Source of the DNA: Porphyra umbilicalis
Lineage: Eukaryota; Rhodophyta; Bangiophyceae; Bangiales; Bangiaceae
Assembly (NCBI GenBank): GCA_002049455.2
Contig: KV919108.1
Location: forward strand, 1 to 64,000
Reading direction: 5' to 3'
DNA: 64,000 nt
Below the pieces are notes generated by a model that ran no database searches, had not been told where the DNA came from, and saw nothing but the letters and a program-made list of their open reading frames with translations. The first letter of the stretch is position 1. Every line of letters begins with the position of its first letter. The translations under genes and the position numbers were made by a program. Below are positions 44,276 to 53,943 of the stretch, one piece after another.

Positions 44276-44846
44276 GTGTGCCCCCTCTTTTTGTTCCCTC
44301 TGTTTGGTTACCTGCTCTCTACTTGTGTGGCTGGGGTGGGGTTGTCTGTTCTCTCTTTCGTGTCTACTCTGATCGTACTGATTGTCGCAGACTTGCCAAT
44401 TCCGCTTGTACAGCGTACACCGCGGCCTGGGCTGCGGGCTGTTGGGTGGACCGCTGTGCTCCTACAGCCGCATGGGCGCACGTCTGTTGAGAAGGCAACT
44501 ATACTGCACGTCGCGGCGCCGCCACAGTACCCTGCCCACAGGAGTAAAGGAACCGAAACAAAAAAGCCTAGATATCCTCAGCGGGAGCGCCGCGCACGCG
44601 ACTGCTCCGCCGGACGTGGCTGTCGTTCGACTATCCAGTCGGCTGGGCCGCCTTACGCGCCGCCACACTGCTCACACGAGCTCCGCCTACAGGCATACAA
44701 TGAGGCTCAACCATCAACACCAGAAGCCGGCGTCCAAACCAATCAACGCCACACACCCGTACGCCGCCGCGGACGGAGCGCACACCCAGTCTCCCAGTCT
44801 GTCCACACCATCGCGCACCCTCCCCCCAATCGCCCTTTCAGCGCCC
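44276..44846. other. Spacer between convergent genes
   Basis: About 570 bp, mixed composition. No gene is seen. Confidence 0.5.
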
Positions 44847-46067
44847 TCACCGCATGCTCTCTTTCCTCATCTGCACGGCGTTGCGCGCCGCCTTGGCCGC
44901 CTGGTCGACGTCCCCCAACACACTCCCCGTTGCCTGTAGGTACACGTCACCGAGGCTTGGGCGGGAATGGCTAAAGCCAAACATCTCGGGCCACCCCGCC
45001 GCCCGCACGACGGCCACGACGGCTTCGACGGCGTCCTTGCCGACGCCCGACACGACCGCCTCAATGGCGTTACCGAGGCCCTCATTGACAATAGCCGACG
45101 TGGCCACGCCCCGGTCGACGAGCGCGGTCGCGACGCGCTGCGCGTCGCCGACGGCCGTAAACTCCTCGAGGCGGATGGTCACACGCGTGCCGCCGACCGC
45201 GGATTTAAGCGACGAGGGCGTTCCGACGGCGAGGATGTTACCCCGGTCCATAATGGCCACCCGGTCGGCCAGGTACTCGACCTCCTCCAGATAGTGGGAA
45301 GTGAGAATGATGGTGCCGCCGCCATCGCGCACGGCGCGCAGGACGTCCCAGATGACCGCGCGGGAGGCGAGGTCGAGGCCGACCGTCGGCTCGTCCAGGA
45401 TGAGCAGGCCGGGATTGTTGAGCAGCCCAAGCGCGATATCCAACCGCCGCACGACGCCCCCGCTATAGGTGCCCGTCTGTCGGTCGATAAACTCGGTTAG
45501 GTGGAGGACCTCAATGAGGTACGCAATGTTCCGCGCCGCCCGCTCGCGGGGAATGTGGTTGAGGCCCGCAAACAGCTGCAGGTGCTCCCGGCCCGTGAGC
45601 ACCTTGTCGACGCCGGCCGACTGTTCGACGACGCCAATGACCTGCCGCGCAATGTCTGGGTGCGCCCGCGCGTCGAGCCCAAAAATGCGGATGTCGCCCG
45701 CGTCGGGGCAATCGAGGGTGGAGAGGCAGCGGAGGGTGGTGGTTTTGCCGCACGCGTTGGGGCCGAGGAGGCCGAAAATTTCGCCCTGGTGCACGGTCAA
45801 GGTGACCCCATCCATCGCGTTGATCACCTTTTTGGGGGTGCGGACGGAGCCCTTGCGCTTGCGCTCGCGGATGGTGAAGGCGCGGCGGCAGTCGACCATC
45901 TCCACAGCCGGCACGTCGGGGGTGATGACGGGGGGGACAAAGGGGGGGGGGCCAAACGGCCAGGGTAGGTAGTCGCGCAAGCCCATTGTCAGCGGCCGCT
46001 GCTGCCGCTGTTGGTGCAACGGCTGCTGCTGGCGTCGTGGAAGAAGCAGTGGGCTGCCCAGGCGCCC

Positions 46068-46102
<35 letters not shown>

Positions 46103-46208
46103 AGTCATGGGGTGCCTTTCGGCTGATGCAGCGCGACCATGAGGACGACGTCGGCGGCAAGGCGGGCGTCCAGCCAGACGCGAAGGCAGTGTCGGGTGGT
46201 GGGGGCAT
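44847..46208 (-). CDS. ABC-2-type transporter ATP-binding protein, probably plastid-targeted
   Basis: 453 residues if begun at ATG 46208; ATG 45986 (MGLRDYLPWPFGPPP) is the alternative. The 74-residue leader between them, rich in Arg, Ala, Ser and Gln, is why I prefer the longer form as a transit peptide. The nucleotide-binding domain has Walker A LLGPNACGKTTTLRCL, a signature block YSGGVVRRLDIALGL and Walker B LLILDEPTVGLD, then TSHYLEEVEYLADRVAIMDRG, the pattern of the DrrA/NodI/CcmA-type ATPases that pair with a separate ABC-2 permease. Walker A has Ala-Cys where Gly-Ala is usual. There is no membrane domain, so a partner is required. Red algal plastid genomes encode an ABC-2-type permease (Ycf38); a nuclear ATPase with a transit peptide would be its natural partner, which is inference. 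Alanine-coding GCC repeats lie in the leader at 46071-46102. Confidence 0.88.
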
Positions 46209-46492
46209 CGCGACCGTGCCCCAGACCAGAGGAGGTCCGCCCTCTCTCAGGGGAAGTGGAGCCAAAGTGGTCACAACGCAGCGGCGCGGCGGCGCGGCGC
46301 CACCTGCTGCCGGCGCAGAGCCGCGGCGTGTAACGCAGGACACAGTGGAACAAGCGTGGGCATGAAGCAGGTCGATGATTCCGTGTCAGGCTCTCATGCG
46401 GCGCACCCCGACGTCGCTGAAGCAGCCGTTCCGAGTCGATGCCGTCTGGCGAGACTGCACTGTGTCTGTGACTGCGGAGCAGCGAGCATGGA

Positions 46493-46593
46493 AAAACACT
46501 CCCAGGAGTCTTACCTGTTTTCAAGCACGTGGGGGCATGTCTGGGGGTCCTGACAAATCACGTCCGTGAGCATCTGGAGGGGGGTTAGACTCC
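46493..46593 (+). repeat. Inverted 100-bp repeat D, left copy
   Basis: Matches the reverse complement of 48443-48542 with only about ten differences; shared words include gagtcttacctgttttca, gcacgtgggggcatgtctgg and catctggagggggg. An additional gtgtcaggct word lies outward of each copy (near 46384 and 48590), so homology may extend outward. Confidence 0.85.
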
Positions 46594-47059
46594 CCAACAG
46601 AAAGCGGCTCAGCACGTGCCGGCACGAGTGGGCGCGTGCCATACCACCTCGAGGTGTGGTTTACTCCTCGTTCCGACCGGGGTTACTTGTGCAGTACAGA
46701 CCGCTGTTGTTCGACCTGTCGTGCGACCTGGTACATCACTTGCTTTTCAGTTCGATAATGTCGGGTCGCTATAGGTATACCTGTCGAAGCCGAGGCAGGC
46801 TGTGACGGCCCTGGGCTGCTCGTGGCGGCGGCGACCGCGCCGCCGGCTTGGATGCCCGCTAGCAGAATGAGCAGAACGAAAGGGGAGGTGCTCGCATATG
46901 AACAAGGCTGGGTGAGCAATCAGAAAAAATCATAACAGCCAAATGGTAGTGCGGTGAGGGTCGGAGTGCGGGGACACATCAACTGCGCGGTGGTCAGGTC
47001 TGCGCTTGAGTCACCGGACGCATGCAGCCACAAAAACGAAGGAAAGAGCACAGCTGAAG

Positions 47060-47250
47060 GAGACGGGGGGGTGGGGGGATGGGGAGAGGGCGGGGGAAGG
47101 TAGGGTAGGAAGGGGGAAGGTGCGGCTGGTCGAAGAATGGAGAGGGGGGCGTCGAGGAAAAATACGAAGCAGAGGGCAAAGTCACACAACGATAGGGGAG
47201 GAGGGGCGGGGGGCAGGCGGTCGGGGGGGTGATGGTAGAGGCAGGGGAAA
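47060..47250 (+). repeat. Purine-rich (G/A) tract
   Basis: Long G- and A-dominated stretch with GGGGG runs, inside the inverted repeat pair. It may form triplex or quadruplex structures. Confidence 0.7.
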
Positions 47251-47782
47251 GGGCGATGGTGGGGCCTGAGAGACACTGGCGACTGACGCGGACGACCCCA
47301 CAACGGCAGGACTGGGACGCCACGGCCTCTGCGGTTTGGACCCGCTTAGAGCCCCCCTCCTCCTCGAGCCTCCGTCAGTGTCTGGTGCCGTTTGGGCGGG
47401 CATCTGAAGCGGATCCATGTCGGCTCAATCCGAGCTGTGATTGGCTTACCCGGCTGACCTGTCCCATTATACCATGATCCAGCACATGATTGGCCAATGC
47501 ACTGCGATGATGATTGCTCCGAAGGGCGCCACTTCGATTTCGAGCGCGCATGAAGTTGTCCAACGCGGCCCTATGAGGCTTCGTGCGTGGCACTTGCCGC
47601 GTCAGCGACCTATCTCCTTCTCGCCCTCGTCCTTCGCCTACCGCCATCACCCCCCCTTTCGTTTGCGTGCTTTCCTCGAGCACCCCGCTGTGCCCCCCCC
47701 CCGGGCCGCTGTTCGACACCACCGTCTTCGTCTTGCTTGTTTGTACCCGAGCACAGCCGTTCTGGTCGTCGACCTACGGCAC

Positions 47783-47930
47783 CTTTCTCCCTCCCTCTCC
47801 CCCCCTCCCCCCCCCCTTCCTCTCCACCCCCCTCCCTCCCCTTCCTCTTTCCCCCCCCACCCCCCCTTTCCTCTTTCACCCCTCTCCTCCCCCGTTCCTC
47901 TCCCCTGCACACCCCCCCTTCATTGTTATG
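47783..47930 (+). repeat. Pyrimidine-rich (C/T) tract
   Basis: Almost pure C and T for about 150 bp, inside the inverted repeat pair, roughly as far from the midpoint as the purine tract on the other side. Confidence 0.8.
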
Positions 47931-48442
47931 CTCAGTGTTTCTCTTGTGTTCTCCTCAGATGGCCAGGGGAGCCAGCAACCGTCGGTTACCCCGCGGCTGC
48001 CGCCCGTCGCAGCCAGCCCCCTCGGCACCCTTTCCTGTCACCCTCATCGCCGTTGGGGCTCTTTACCGTTTCAAGGCCATTCCAGATACGTTCTGACCCC
48101 TCTTCTGATGCCAGTTCGCCCGCTAGACGGGCACCAGCCTGGGGGCGGGACGACCGCCGCCACCCAGCCCAGACGGCTTTCATTGCCACCGTGTCGTCTG
48201 GTCCGTCTACCTATAGAGGTAATGAGTATGATGAGTATGGGTAGTCATCTAAAGGAAGAAATTGAGAGCAAAGCACGAACTCCCTCCAGACTATCAAACA
48301 GGAGCTGGCCTCGGAACATTGAACATATTCATTTTGGCATGACCCTGATGAGGCCGCCAGCAAGGATGCAATGATTGGCCAACAGCCGAGCACGTGTCTT
48401 ATGAGACAGCGCCGCACAGCCACTCACGGCCCGATGACCCTT

Positions 48443-48542
48443 GGAGTCTAGCCCCCCTCCAGATGCTCTCGGACATGATTTGTCAGGACCCCCAGACATG
48501 CCCCCACGTGCCTGAAAACAGGTAAGACTCTTCGAGTGTTTT
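48443..48542 (-). repeat. Inverted 100-bp repeat D, right copy
   Basis: Reverse complement of 46493-46593 with about ten differences. With the left copy it bounds a segment of about 2.05 kb. Confidence 0.85.
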
Positions 48543-49309
48543 ACCGTGTACGAGCAGCGCAGCGGGGTTTGTGGGAAAGCGGCGCCAAAGCCTGACACTG
48601 CGATGGTTGAGTGAAGAGAATTTACACGACTGATAAGACTTGGATACAGTACGGTTACATATCAATTTCTTCGAGTAACAAAAAATTAAATATAGCGGCT
48701 ATAAAGTACTTAAAGCAGGACTTCCGAATTCTGAGTTACTTGTCCCCAGAAACAGGCAACTTTGGTGAAAACGTGCCAAATTGTGTCTGTGGTACAGCTC
48801 ATGAGCGAGGTGGCGAGCGCTTCCTGGCACCGCAAAGTGCAGCCACACCATCGCGCAACGTCCCCCCCCCCCCCCCCCCCCCACCATGCCCACGTGGTTG
48901 CCCGCCCTTCCCTCTCCTATCTGACGATGCAGAGCTCCCCTCCCTAGCGTCGTACCTGCCGTACGTGGCGCGGCGGAACGCGCGGCGCTCACTGCCTCTG
49001 GCGGCGTCTTTGCTCGTGGTCACGGGACCCGCGGCTCGGTGGGTGCCTGCACCGCGGGGGTGGCCGCGCAATGGCCACCCGCGGCTGCCGCTGCCGAGCC
49101 ACCAGCGCCCGCCCCCGCCTCTTTGACGGTGATGGGTGCGCGCGCACCGCGGCACGCGCACTCGCCCTCCCACCCGCCGCCCGCGTCGGCGCTGACGGAG
49201 TGCGGGGTACCCACGCGCCGCGCCCGTCGCCACCGCCTCGTCCCCGCCCCTCGTGTCCCGCCCACGCCTCTCCCCCCGCCTCCCGTCGCCCCCCCCCCCT
49301 CGGCGGCCG

Positions 49310-49352
49310 CCGTCGCGGCCGCCGTCGCGGCCGCCGTCGCGGCCGCCGTCGC
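49310..49352 (+). repeat. 12-bp tandem repeat before the start codon
   Basis: About three and a half copies of ggccgccgtcgc just upstream of ATG 49369. Confidence 0.75.
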
Positions 49353-49368
49353 GCGCGGGTCCCCCCCC

Positions 49369-49647
49369 ATGGCCGAGGCGGCGCTCGACGGCCTCGAGGC
49401 GCTCGCCCGCACGCTCGGCGTGTCGGACCTAACGCCCGCCCTCTGCCGCGCCGCCGACCGCCTCGCCGCCGACGTTGGGGCGCCCGTGCAGGCGCTCCTC
49501 GACCGCCTCGCCGCCGCCGTGGAGCGGGCGGGGGGCCTCGGCTCGGCGCTCACCGCCGCCGCCACCGCCCTCCCCGCCGAGCTGCGGGCGCTCCCCGACG
49601 CGGCGGGCGTCGGCCCCGCCGCCGCCGCGCGGCTGCCCCCCGCCCTC

Positions 49648-49684
<37 letters not shown>

Positions 49685-50797
49685 ACCCCTCCTCCCTCTA
49701 CCCGCGGCTGCGGTGTTGTGGGGTGGCGCCGGGGGGGGCCGCCGGCGGCCGCCTCGACCCCTCGTCGGTGGCCAAGTTTGCGTCCCAACACGGGGCGCTG
49801 CTCGGCGCCCTCGACGCGGCCGTGGGGGGGGGCGCCGCGGGGGGGGTGGGGGGGGGGGGCGGGGGGGTCCCCCGCCCGCGCCGCTGGGGGCGACGGCGGG
49901 CCGCAAAAGGGGGCGCCCGCGTCGGCGGCGGAGCTCGTCCAGACGGTCACGGCCGACATGGGGGCGGTCATGGCGCCGTTGCAGACGGCGACCGCCGCCG
50001 TGGCCGCGTCGTCGGCGCAGATGGAGGCGCTGTCCACGTCGCTCGGCGCGACCGCCGCGACGGCATCGTCGTCGGTCGGCTCCCTGCGCGGCGCGGCGGG
50101 CACGACCGCCGCCGCGCTCGCCGCGCTCGTCGCCGCGCTCCGCGGCGGCACCCTGTCGCCCGCCGCCCTCCGCGACGCGACGGCCGCCGCCGCCGCCGCG
50201 GGGGACGCGGCGGCGCCCCTGCAGGCGACCGCGACCGCCGCCCGCGGGGCGGCGGCGGACCTCCGCGCCGCGTCGGGGGAGCTCGGCGCGGTCGTGGAGG
50301 CGCTCGCCGCCGACGGGTCGGCGCTCGCGGCGCGGTCGGGTGACGCGGCGGCCCGCCTGCCGGCCGCGTCGGCGGCGCTGCGCGGCTTCCTCGCCCCGAC
50401 GGGCGTGCGGGCGTTGGTGCTCGCGCCCGCCGACGAGCTCACCGCCCTCACCACCGCCGTGGAGGGCGTGCGGGCGGTGCTCCCGGCCGATGCGGGGGAC
50501 GTGCGCGCGCGGCTGGCCGCGGCGCCCGCCGTCGGGCGCGTGCGCGCGCTGGCCGCCGACGCGGAGGCGCTCGCCGCCGAGCCGGCGGCGGTCGTGGCCG
50601 CGCTCGCCGACGGGGCGCTCGCCGCAAAGCTGTCGGCCGCCGTGTCGGCGGCGGTGGCCGACGCGGGGGACGAGCTGCGCCAGACGGTCGCGGCGGACGC
50701 GGCGGCCAAGGCCAAGGCGGCGGCGGGCGCGGCCGCGGATGCGGCGCGCAACCAGCTGGGGAGCGTCGCGGGGGGGTTGCTCGGCTCCTTTTTTTAA
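49369..50797 (+). CDS. Alanine-rich helical protein, unknown function; frame change in G runs
   Basis: About 475 residues if one frame change is bridged. It starts at ATG 49369 (MAEAALDGLEALARTLGVSD) and runs in one frame to a cluster of G runs (49824-49867), then continues in the next frame to TAA 50795-50797 (ending AGGLLGSFF). Both halves have the same composition and heptad-like pattern (VQALLDRLAAAVERAGGLGS before; MGAVMAPLQTATAAVAASSA and LAADAEALAAEPAAVVAALA after), which supports a single protein. The second half is almost entirely amphipathic helix and looks like an elongated coiled coil or LEA-like protein. No signal peptide or membrane segment is visible. I know no family. Upstream of the ATG, 49310-49352 holds a 12-bp tandem repeat (gcggccgccgtc type). 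Confidence 0.6.
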
Positions 50798-51155
50798 AGC
50801 ACCGACGCGGGCGGCCGTTTGGCGCTGGGGTGCCTTTTTTTTTTTCTTTCCACAGTGCCTATGGAGTCGATTGGTGCGTGTCGAGGCTGCGCCTTGTGGC
50901 GCCCGCACCGCGCTGTGCTGGCCGTCGGGGCCAAGACGAGGTGCCGGAAGGCTTGACTCGACGTGGGAAGAAAAAACTTTATCACGCGCCAGCAAGCCCC
51001 ACATGCGCGAGCCCTACGCCGCGGGCGCACACTGCATGGCGCGTTCGTTCGCGCCATTCTCCGCCGCACACGTCCACCCCGTCCCCCAAAACACCAACGC
51101 GGACCTCAACCGCCCGTTGACCACGCTCCCCCGCCGCCAACCCCCACCGCCAACC
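50798..51155. other. Spacer between convergent genes
   Basis: About 360 bp with a T run at 50836-50849. No gene is seen. Confidence 0.5.
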
Positions 51156-51925
51156 TCAAAAGATGGTGTACCCCGACAGCTCGGTCCAGTCGAGCGCCGT
51201 CCGCACGCGCGTCAGGTGGTCGAGGTTGGCGCCGAGGTCCCCCAGCGGCTGTTGGAACGGATAAATGTAGCGCGTCTCCGCGCTGCAGCTGCGGAACGTC
51301 ACAATGTTGTCGCCCTGCACAAACTTGAACTCGACCACGTCCGTGACGCCCTTTGGAAAGCCCGCCCACTCGGACCGGATGTACCGCTTCTCATCGTCAA
51401 TGGCAATGACGCGCACGGCGGGGGCCCCTCCGGCCTCTTCCAGCTTGGCCAGCTGCGCCTTCAACGACGCCCACGCGGTCGCCTCGTCGCCCGTCGCCGA
51501 CGCCCACGTCCAGGGGGGCGCAAACTTGGACGGGTTCCGCACCGACGTGGAGGAGAGGCAGTTGGCGTCGCCGACGCACTGCTGGAGGGAGCCCTTGCGG
51601 AGGCCCCAGCTGCCCTCCCCGTCGGGGGGGGGCGCCCACACAGGGCGATCGGGGGCGGGGACCGAGACGGGCGGCTTGAGCGTCTGCGTCGAGAGGGTGT
51701 CCGCCGCAGACGCCGGGGGGGGGGGGCAACGAGCAGGAGGGCGGTGAGGAGGGCGGCCGCCACGGGGTTGCCCGTCATCCGGGGGGTACTGGTAGCACCA
51801 GCGGCGGAGCCAGGCCGACGCCGGCGGGTGGTTACGGACACCGGGGACACACGACAGGCGCCGACGGCGGTGCCCGCGGCGGTCGACGGCGGCATAAACG
51901 CCGGCGGCGCCGACGCAAGTGCCAT
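51156..51925 (-). CDS. DUF1499 protein, predicted thylakoid lumen; frame change in a G run
   Basis: About 256 residues. The C-terminal 165 residues match DUF1499: CVGDANCLSSTSVRNPSKFA, then VRVIAIDDEKRYIRSEWAGF, VVEFKFVQGDNIVTFRSCS and GANLDHLTRVRTALDW. The natural N-terminus is in the adjacent frame. ATG 51925 (MALASAPPAFMPPSTAAGTA) opens a transit peptide with TTRRRRPGSAAG, followed by a hydrophobic lumen-transfer signal, NPVAAALLTALLLVAPPP. The frames meet in the G run 51715-51726 (minus-strand C run) and continue with ASAADTL, a typical Ala-x-Ala cleavage site. The reading from the upstream frame (start at 52253) has no targeting signal. This gives a classical bipartite stroma-plus-lumen leader of a primary plastid. 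The function of DUF1499 is not established. Family and targeting are clear; the exact sequence at the run is uncertain. Confidence 0.85.
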
Positions 51926-52569
51926 CGTGCAGTGGGCGGTGAAACGCAAGAGGAAGGGGGGGTGGAGGCAGGGAGGTCGGCAAGCAAGAGGCTGCCGCAA
52001 GTGGGATGGATGGACCCGGTACGTGGATCAATAGGGACAAGAAAGAAGATTGGCAAGAAAGGCGTGGGTGTGAATGAGCGGAGTGGAAGCAGGCGTCGAG
52101 CGACGGGGATACGGCCCAGGCCCGGTCAAAATGGCAGAAAATGGCAGCTGTCCGGCCGCCGAAAGACACCGCCGTGGCGATGACAGGGACACGCGGGAGA
52201 TGCGGGTCGAGCGGGTCCGTTGGGGGCGTATGGGATTCTGGGACTCGATGCAAAGGCGGTCGGTGTGCTTGGTAACGTTACAAAAAAGATATCTAACTGT
52301 AACGGCTGCTGACAGAAGCTCCACAGCCACGAGAGCTGTGTATTGGCCCGGAGCACGAGTGGAAGCAGGATCGAACCAATCGACTTGTCAGCAGCGACGG
52401 CGCCACCCATCCATCTCTGGAGTCAAGACTCTTCACTCTGCTCCTCGTCTTTTGTGTCGGTCATCCCTCCTCACCACATCCGCCACACCCCTGAGCTCCG
52501 CATCCCTCTCTTGGCCGCACTCTGTAGCCTCGTCACCTGCATCTCCCCTCCCATCGGTGGCGCATTGCC
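51926..52569. other. Divergent intergenic region
   Basis: About 640 bp between the DUF1499 start (minus) and the arginine deiminase start (plus); presumably both promoters. No gene is seen. Confidence 0.5.
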
Positions 52570-53943
52570 ATGGCCGGCGATGGCGGCGACGGCGACGCCG
52601 CTGCCAACGGGGTGCCGTCGACGCCCCCGCCCAAGCGCCCCGTCGAGTGCGCGCGTCTGGACGGCGGGGCGCCCGCCGAGCCCCCCCCCCCCGAGACCTT
52701 TGCGCCGACCGGCCAAACGCATGAGGACGACCCGGCGCGGGTGGTTGTCGTCTGTTCCCCTGGCCTGTCCAAGACCATGGGCGCCCTCCACCCCGTCGGC
52801 GCCCTCTGGGAGGGCCCCGTCAACCTGCAGCGCACACGGGCGCAGCACACGGACTTTTGTGCGCGCTTGGCGGCGGCCGGTGCGGCCGTCCATGACGTGC
52901 GGGCGGTGCTTGAGCGGGACGCGCGACGGAGCGTCACCGCGCGGCTGGCGTTGGAGGACCTTGCCGCCGACTGCCTGCGCTATGAGCTCCACCCCGACGC
53001 GGAGCAGATTGCGACGGGGGCGGGGGCGGACGCGGCGGCGACACGGGCCCACCGGTATCACGTGAGTGCCGAGTACAAGGCGCTCGTGCTTGAAAAGATG
53101 GACGTTGCGCAGCTGGTGGAGATTGTCCTCACCCGCCCGACGGTGACGGTCGTGCCGTCGCTGCGCGACACGGGGCTGACCGCCGCGTACGCGTTTAGCC
53201 CCCTCTCCAACCTCATCTTCACGCGGGACCAGCAAATCACCACGCGGAAGGGGGTGGTCATGGCCCGCCTGCGCTCCCAGCAGCGCGCCGTCTTTGAGGC
53301 GGACGTCCTCGAGTTTTGCTTGCGCAAACTCAACCTCCGCATCATTGGCCGCATCCCCGGCCCCGACGCGTTCCTCGAAGGCGGCGACTTTTTCCCGGCG
53401 GGCCCGGACCTGAGCTTCATCGGCGTCGGGCCGCGGACCAACATGGCGGCGGTGCACCACATGCTCGCAAACGACCTGTTTGGCACCCGCCGCGTGGCGG
53501 TCGTGCGCGACGACTTTGAGCGCCAGCAGGAGCGGATGCACCTCGACACCGTCTTTAACATCATCAGCGGCGACTGCGTGCTGATGCTCCGCGACATGAT
53601 GGGCGACGACAGCCCGACGCGGCGGCTCGTCGACGAGTGGGTGCGGGACGCGGACGATGCACCCTACGTCAAGGGCCGCACGGACGTGGAGTTTAGCCTG
53701 TACGTGCGGGAGGCTGGGTACAACATCATCCCCATTGACGGGGCCGACCAGCTGGCGTACGGGTGCAACGCGCTCAACCTCGGGGCGGGGCGCCTGCTCA
53801 GCGTGCACCAAAAGACGGCGCGGCAGATTGCACGGTCGCCCTACTTCAAGGGGGACGTGGAGTACATGCCGTTTGACGCGGTGACGGCCATGTACGGGGC
53901 GGCGCACTGCTGCAGCCAGGTGGTGTACCGCAGCGCCGAGTGA
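52570..53943 (+). CDS. Arginine deiminase
   Basis: 457 residues, one exon, hydrolysing L-arginine to citrulline and ammonia. The guanidine-modifying-enzyme signature blocks appear in the right order: FTRDQQITTRKGVVMARLRS (about residue 215), EGGDFF (about 271, substrate-binding Asp), HLDTVFNII (about 323, catalytic His) and the C-terminal nucleophile region MYGAAHCCSQVVYRS, where Cys447 (after Ala-His) is the likely catalytic thiol. An N-terminal extension of about 50 low-complexity residues (PPPKRPVECARLDGGAPAEP) precedes VVVVCSPGLSKTMGALHPVG, where bacterial enzymes start; it does not look like a clear transit peptide. A C12 run (52681-52692) lies in this extension but keeps frame. The length equals bacterial and green algal enzymes after subtracting the extension. 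The start at 52570 is the only good ATG, in a ccATGg context. The gene could feed arginine nitrogen into ammonium pools. Confidence 0.9.
   Translation: MAGDGGDGDAAANGVPSTPPPKRPVECARLDGGAPAEPPPPETFAPTGQTHEDDPARVVVVCSPGLSKTMGALHPVGALWEGPVNLQRTRAQHTDFCARLAAAGAAVHDVRAVLERDARRSVTARLALEDLAADCLRYELHPDAEQIATGAGADAAATRAHRYHVSAEYKALVLEKMDVAQLVEIVLTRPTVTVVPSLRDTGLTAAYAFSPLSNLIFTRDQQITTRKGVVMARLRSQQRAVFEADVLEFCLRKLNLRIIGRIPGPDAFLEGGDFFPAGPDLSFIGVGPRTNMAAVHHMLANDLFGTRRVAVVRDDFERQQERMHLDTVFNIISGDCVLMLRDMMGDDSPTRRLVDEWVRDADDAPYVKGRTDVEFSLYVREAGYNIIPIDGADQLAYGCNALNLGAGRLLSVHQKTARQIARSPYFKGDVEYMPFDAVTAMYGAAHCCSQVVYRSAE

Larger units (their letters stand above)
46209..49368. other. Repeat-rich intergenic region
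   Basis: About 3.2 kb with no confident gene. It carries an inverted pair of 100-bp repeats enclosing a purine tract and a pyrimidine tract. A short frame after a good acceptor (tctcctcag/ATGG at 47959, 45 codons to 48096) could be a last exon but has no support. The A+T-richer patch at 48600-48780 adjoins the second repeat. Confidence 0.5.

Noticed and set aside
47959-48096. 45-codon frame following a good splice acceptor
   Set aside because: Too short and no upstream exon could be identified.
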